In this document: positions 7,059-8,476 of the stretch, piece by piece
Layout of the letters: the number at the start of each line of letters is the position of its first letter
How positions within the stretch are numbered: position 1 is the stretch's first letter
Source: Candidatus Zixiibacteriota bacterium
Lineage (GTDB): Bacteria > Zixibacteria > MSB-5A5 > GN15 > PGXB01
DNA length: 8,476 nucleotides
Direction of reading: 5' to 3'
Assembly (NCBI GenBank): GCA_026397495.1
Contig: JAPLUS010000070.1
Coordinates: 1-8,476 of the forward strand
Made by a program: the position numbers and the translations under genes
The notes under the pieces: generated by a model
What the model was told of the DNA's origin: nothing
The model's database searches: none
What the model saw: only the letters and a program-made list of their open reading frames with translations

Positions 7059-8476
7059 ATGAATAAAGTCGTCTTCAAAATCACCGGTATGGACTGCGCC
7101 GAGGAGATCGCCGTCCTGAAAAAGGAAATCGGCCCTATTGTCGGCGGTGAGAAATATCTCTCTTTCGATATTCTTAATGGCAGAATGATTATCTTATTTC
7201 AGGGCGCCAAATTGAATCAAGAAGAAATAGTCCGGGCGGTAGGGCAAACCGGTATGCAAGCCATACTCTGGGAGGAGGCCCGCTTATTAGAGTCCTCGCC
7301 GGATGACAAAAAAAGCCATCGACGACAACTGCAAGCCGTCTTCTGTATCATCAGCGGGATTCTCCTCGCCGCCGGTTTTGTCTCACAAGCTATTAAGGAT
7401 GGCGGTATCCTGCAAGTTTTAAGCGGCACTGGCGAAGAGAAATTGGTATCAGCTTTATTTTATTTGGGAGCGGCCATAATGGGCGCCTGGTTTATTGTCC
7501 CGAAGGCCTTTCTCGCCGCCCGAAGATTGCGCCCGGATATGAATCTTCTGATGACTATGGCGGCTTTAGGAGCGATAGCAATTGGGCAATGGTTCGAGGC
7601 GGGTACGGTAACATTTCTTTTTTCATTGGCGCTTCTTCTTGAATCCTGGAGTATCAATCACGCCAGAAAAGCTATTGGAGCTCTATTGGATTTAGCCCCC
7701 GCCAAAGCCCACCTTCTATCTCCCCAAAGCGGCCTTATAGAAGAGTGGCCGGTGGAGAAAATCTCTCAGGGAATGGTCGTGATAGTCAAACCCGGTGAGA
7801 AAATTCCCTTAGACGGAATTATTGTCAGCGGAAGCAGTTCTGTCAATCAGTCTCCCATAACCGGCGAATCAATTCCGGTTTCCAAAGATATCAGTGATGA
7901 AGTTTTGGCCGGCACAATCAACAATGAGGGAGCTTTCGAATTCAAAGTAACTAAAACGGCCCAAGATACCACTCTGGCGCGGATCATAAAAATGGTAGAA
8001 GAGGCTCAATCACGTCGCTCTCCCAGTGAACGATGGGTGGAAAAATTTGCCCGCATTTATACGCCGGTTATGATGATTTTTGCTGTCCTGGTAATAATCA
8101 TTCCACCGCTATTTTTCGGCGGTCTCTGGGAAAGGTGGTTCTATGAGGGCTTGGTAATATTGGTCATAGCCTGCCCTTGCGCTCTGGTGATTTCCACTCC
8201 CGTCAGTATCGTGGCCGGTCTCACCTCGGCCGCTCGTTCCGGAGTATTAATAAAAGGAGGGCTTTATCTTGAGATTCCAGCAAGGATAAAAACGATGGCC
8301 TTTGATAAAACCGGGACGATCACCTATGGACAGCCGGAAGTGCGGGAAATGATTCCCTTGAGCGGTCATACGTCGGAGGAATTGCTGGCCAGGGCGGCCG
8401 CACTTGAATCATTCAGCGAGCATCCCCTGGCGACCGCCATTCTCCGTTACGCCACCGAGAAAAGAGTGAGCTTACC
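7059..8476 (+). CDS. Heavy-metal P1B-type ATPase, Zn/Cd/Pb export type, 3' truncated by the window
   Basis: The frame stays open to the right edge; 472 residues are visible. It pumps a soft divalent metal out of the cytoplasm using ATP. Parts in order: an N-terminal HMA domain (1-72) with GMDCAEE, so Cys13 is kept but the second Cys of the usual CxxC is Glu16; membrane segments near 91-110, 128-151, 161-177, 181-196; actuator domain with TGE at 268-270; membrane segments near 335-354 and 362-386, the latter with the ion-site motif Cys372-Pro-Cys374; phosphorylation site DKTGT with Asp416; and the start of the nucleotide domain with the P1B mark SEHPLA (His455-Pro456). CPC followed by ALVISTPVSIVAGL fits the Zn2+/Cd2+/Pb2+ (ZntA/CadA, P1B-2) branch better than the Cu+ branch; the C-terminal metal-site residues are beyond the edge. 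ATG 7059 matches the usual HMA start; the ribosome binding site is weak and an in-frame TTG at 7050 is a less likely alternative. Confidence 0.93.
   Translation, partial: MNKVVFKITGMDCAEEIAVLKKEIGPIVGGEKYLSFDILNGRMIILFQGAKLNQEEIVRAVGQTGMQAILWEEARLLESSPDDKKSHRRQLQAVFCIISGILLAAGFVSQAIKDGGILQVLSGTGEEKLVSALFYLGAAIMGAWFIVPKAFLAARRLRPDMNLLMTMAALGAIAIGQWFEAGTVTFLFSLALLLESWSINHARKAIGALLDLAPAKAHLLSPQSGLIEEWPVEKISQGMVVIVKPGEKIPLDGIIVSGSSSVNQSPITGESIPVSKDISDEVLAGTINNEGAFEFKVTKTAQDTTLARIIKMVEEAQSRRSPSERWVEKFARIYTPVMMIFAVLVIIIPPLFFGGLWERWFYEGLVILVIACPCALVISTPVSIVAGLTSAARSGVLIKGGLYLEIPARIKTMAFDKTGTITYGQPEVREMIPLSGHTSEELLARAAALESFSEHPLATAILRYATEKRVSL

Noticed and set aside
7217..7657. Two - strand open frames (7217-7429 and 7460-7657)
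   Set aside because: They lie inside the heavy-metal ATPase gene, whose frame is open to the right edge and has all family motifs. The - strand products look like shadows.

Overview
The window looks like ordinary chromosomal DNA from a diderm-type bacterium. The signs are a Sec signal peptide on a predicted extracytoplasmic peptidase, a quinone methyltransferase that implies a respiratory quinone, and an Fe-S cluster type rRNA methyltransferase. By eye the GC content is moderate, with AT-rich intergenic DNA and Shine-Dalgarno sites of the GGAG/AGGA type before several genes. Gene content and style recall FCB-group or candidate-phylum genomes (for example Zixibacteria-like), but that is a weak inference; no 16S rRNA or lineage marker is present. 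I see no mobile element, CRISPR array, tRNA, rRNA or prophage.

Left part, + strand (1-4177): the C-terminal end of a CBS/CorC_HlyC (CNNM/hemolysin-type) protein, a DedA membrane protein, an RlmD-type 23S rRNA m5U methyltransferase, and a secreted DUF885 metallopeptidase. Gaps are 27, 69 and 24 bases, so the four may be co-transcribed, although their functions are not obviously linked.

Middle part, - strand (4195-6909, transcribed right to left): a UbiE/MenG quinone methyltransferase, a small single-domain cupin, and an M32 carboxypeptidase. The M32 gene and the DUF885 gene meet tail to tail across 17 bases that hold a 12-base perfect palindrome, a candidate shared terminator. A candidate promoter lies just upstream of the M32 gene.

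Right part, + strand (7059-8476, cut by the window edge): the N-terminal two thirds of a P1B-type heavy-metal ATPase, most like the Zn/Cd/Pb (P1B-2) branch. It is divergent from ubiE across about 150 bases of AT-rich DNA holding a candidate promoter and a 21-base near-perfect dyad that overlaps its -10, a good candidate metal-responsive operator.

I do not see an undescribed biological system here. The points most worth a second look are the ATPase metal-binding domain with a Cys-x-x-Glu site in place of Cys-x-x-Cys, the dyad in front of it, the cupin that lacks half of the usual metal ligands, and the tail-to-tail pair of unrelated zinc-peptidase families.
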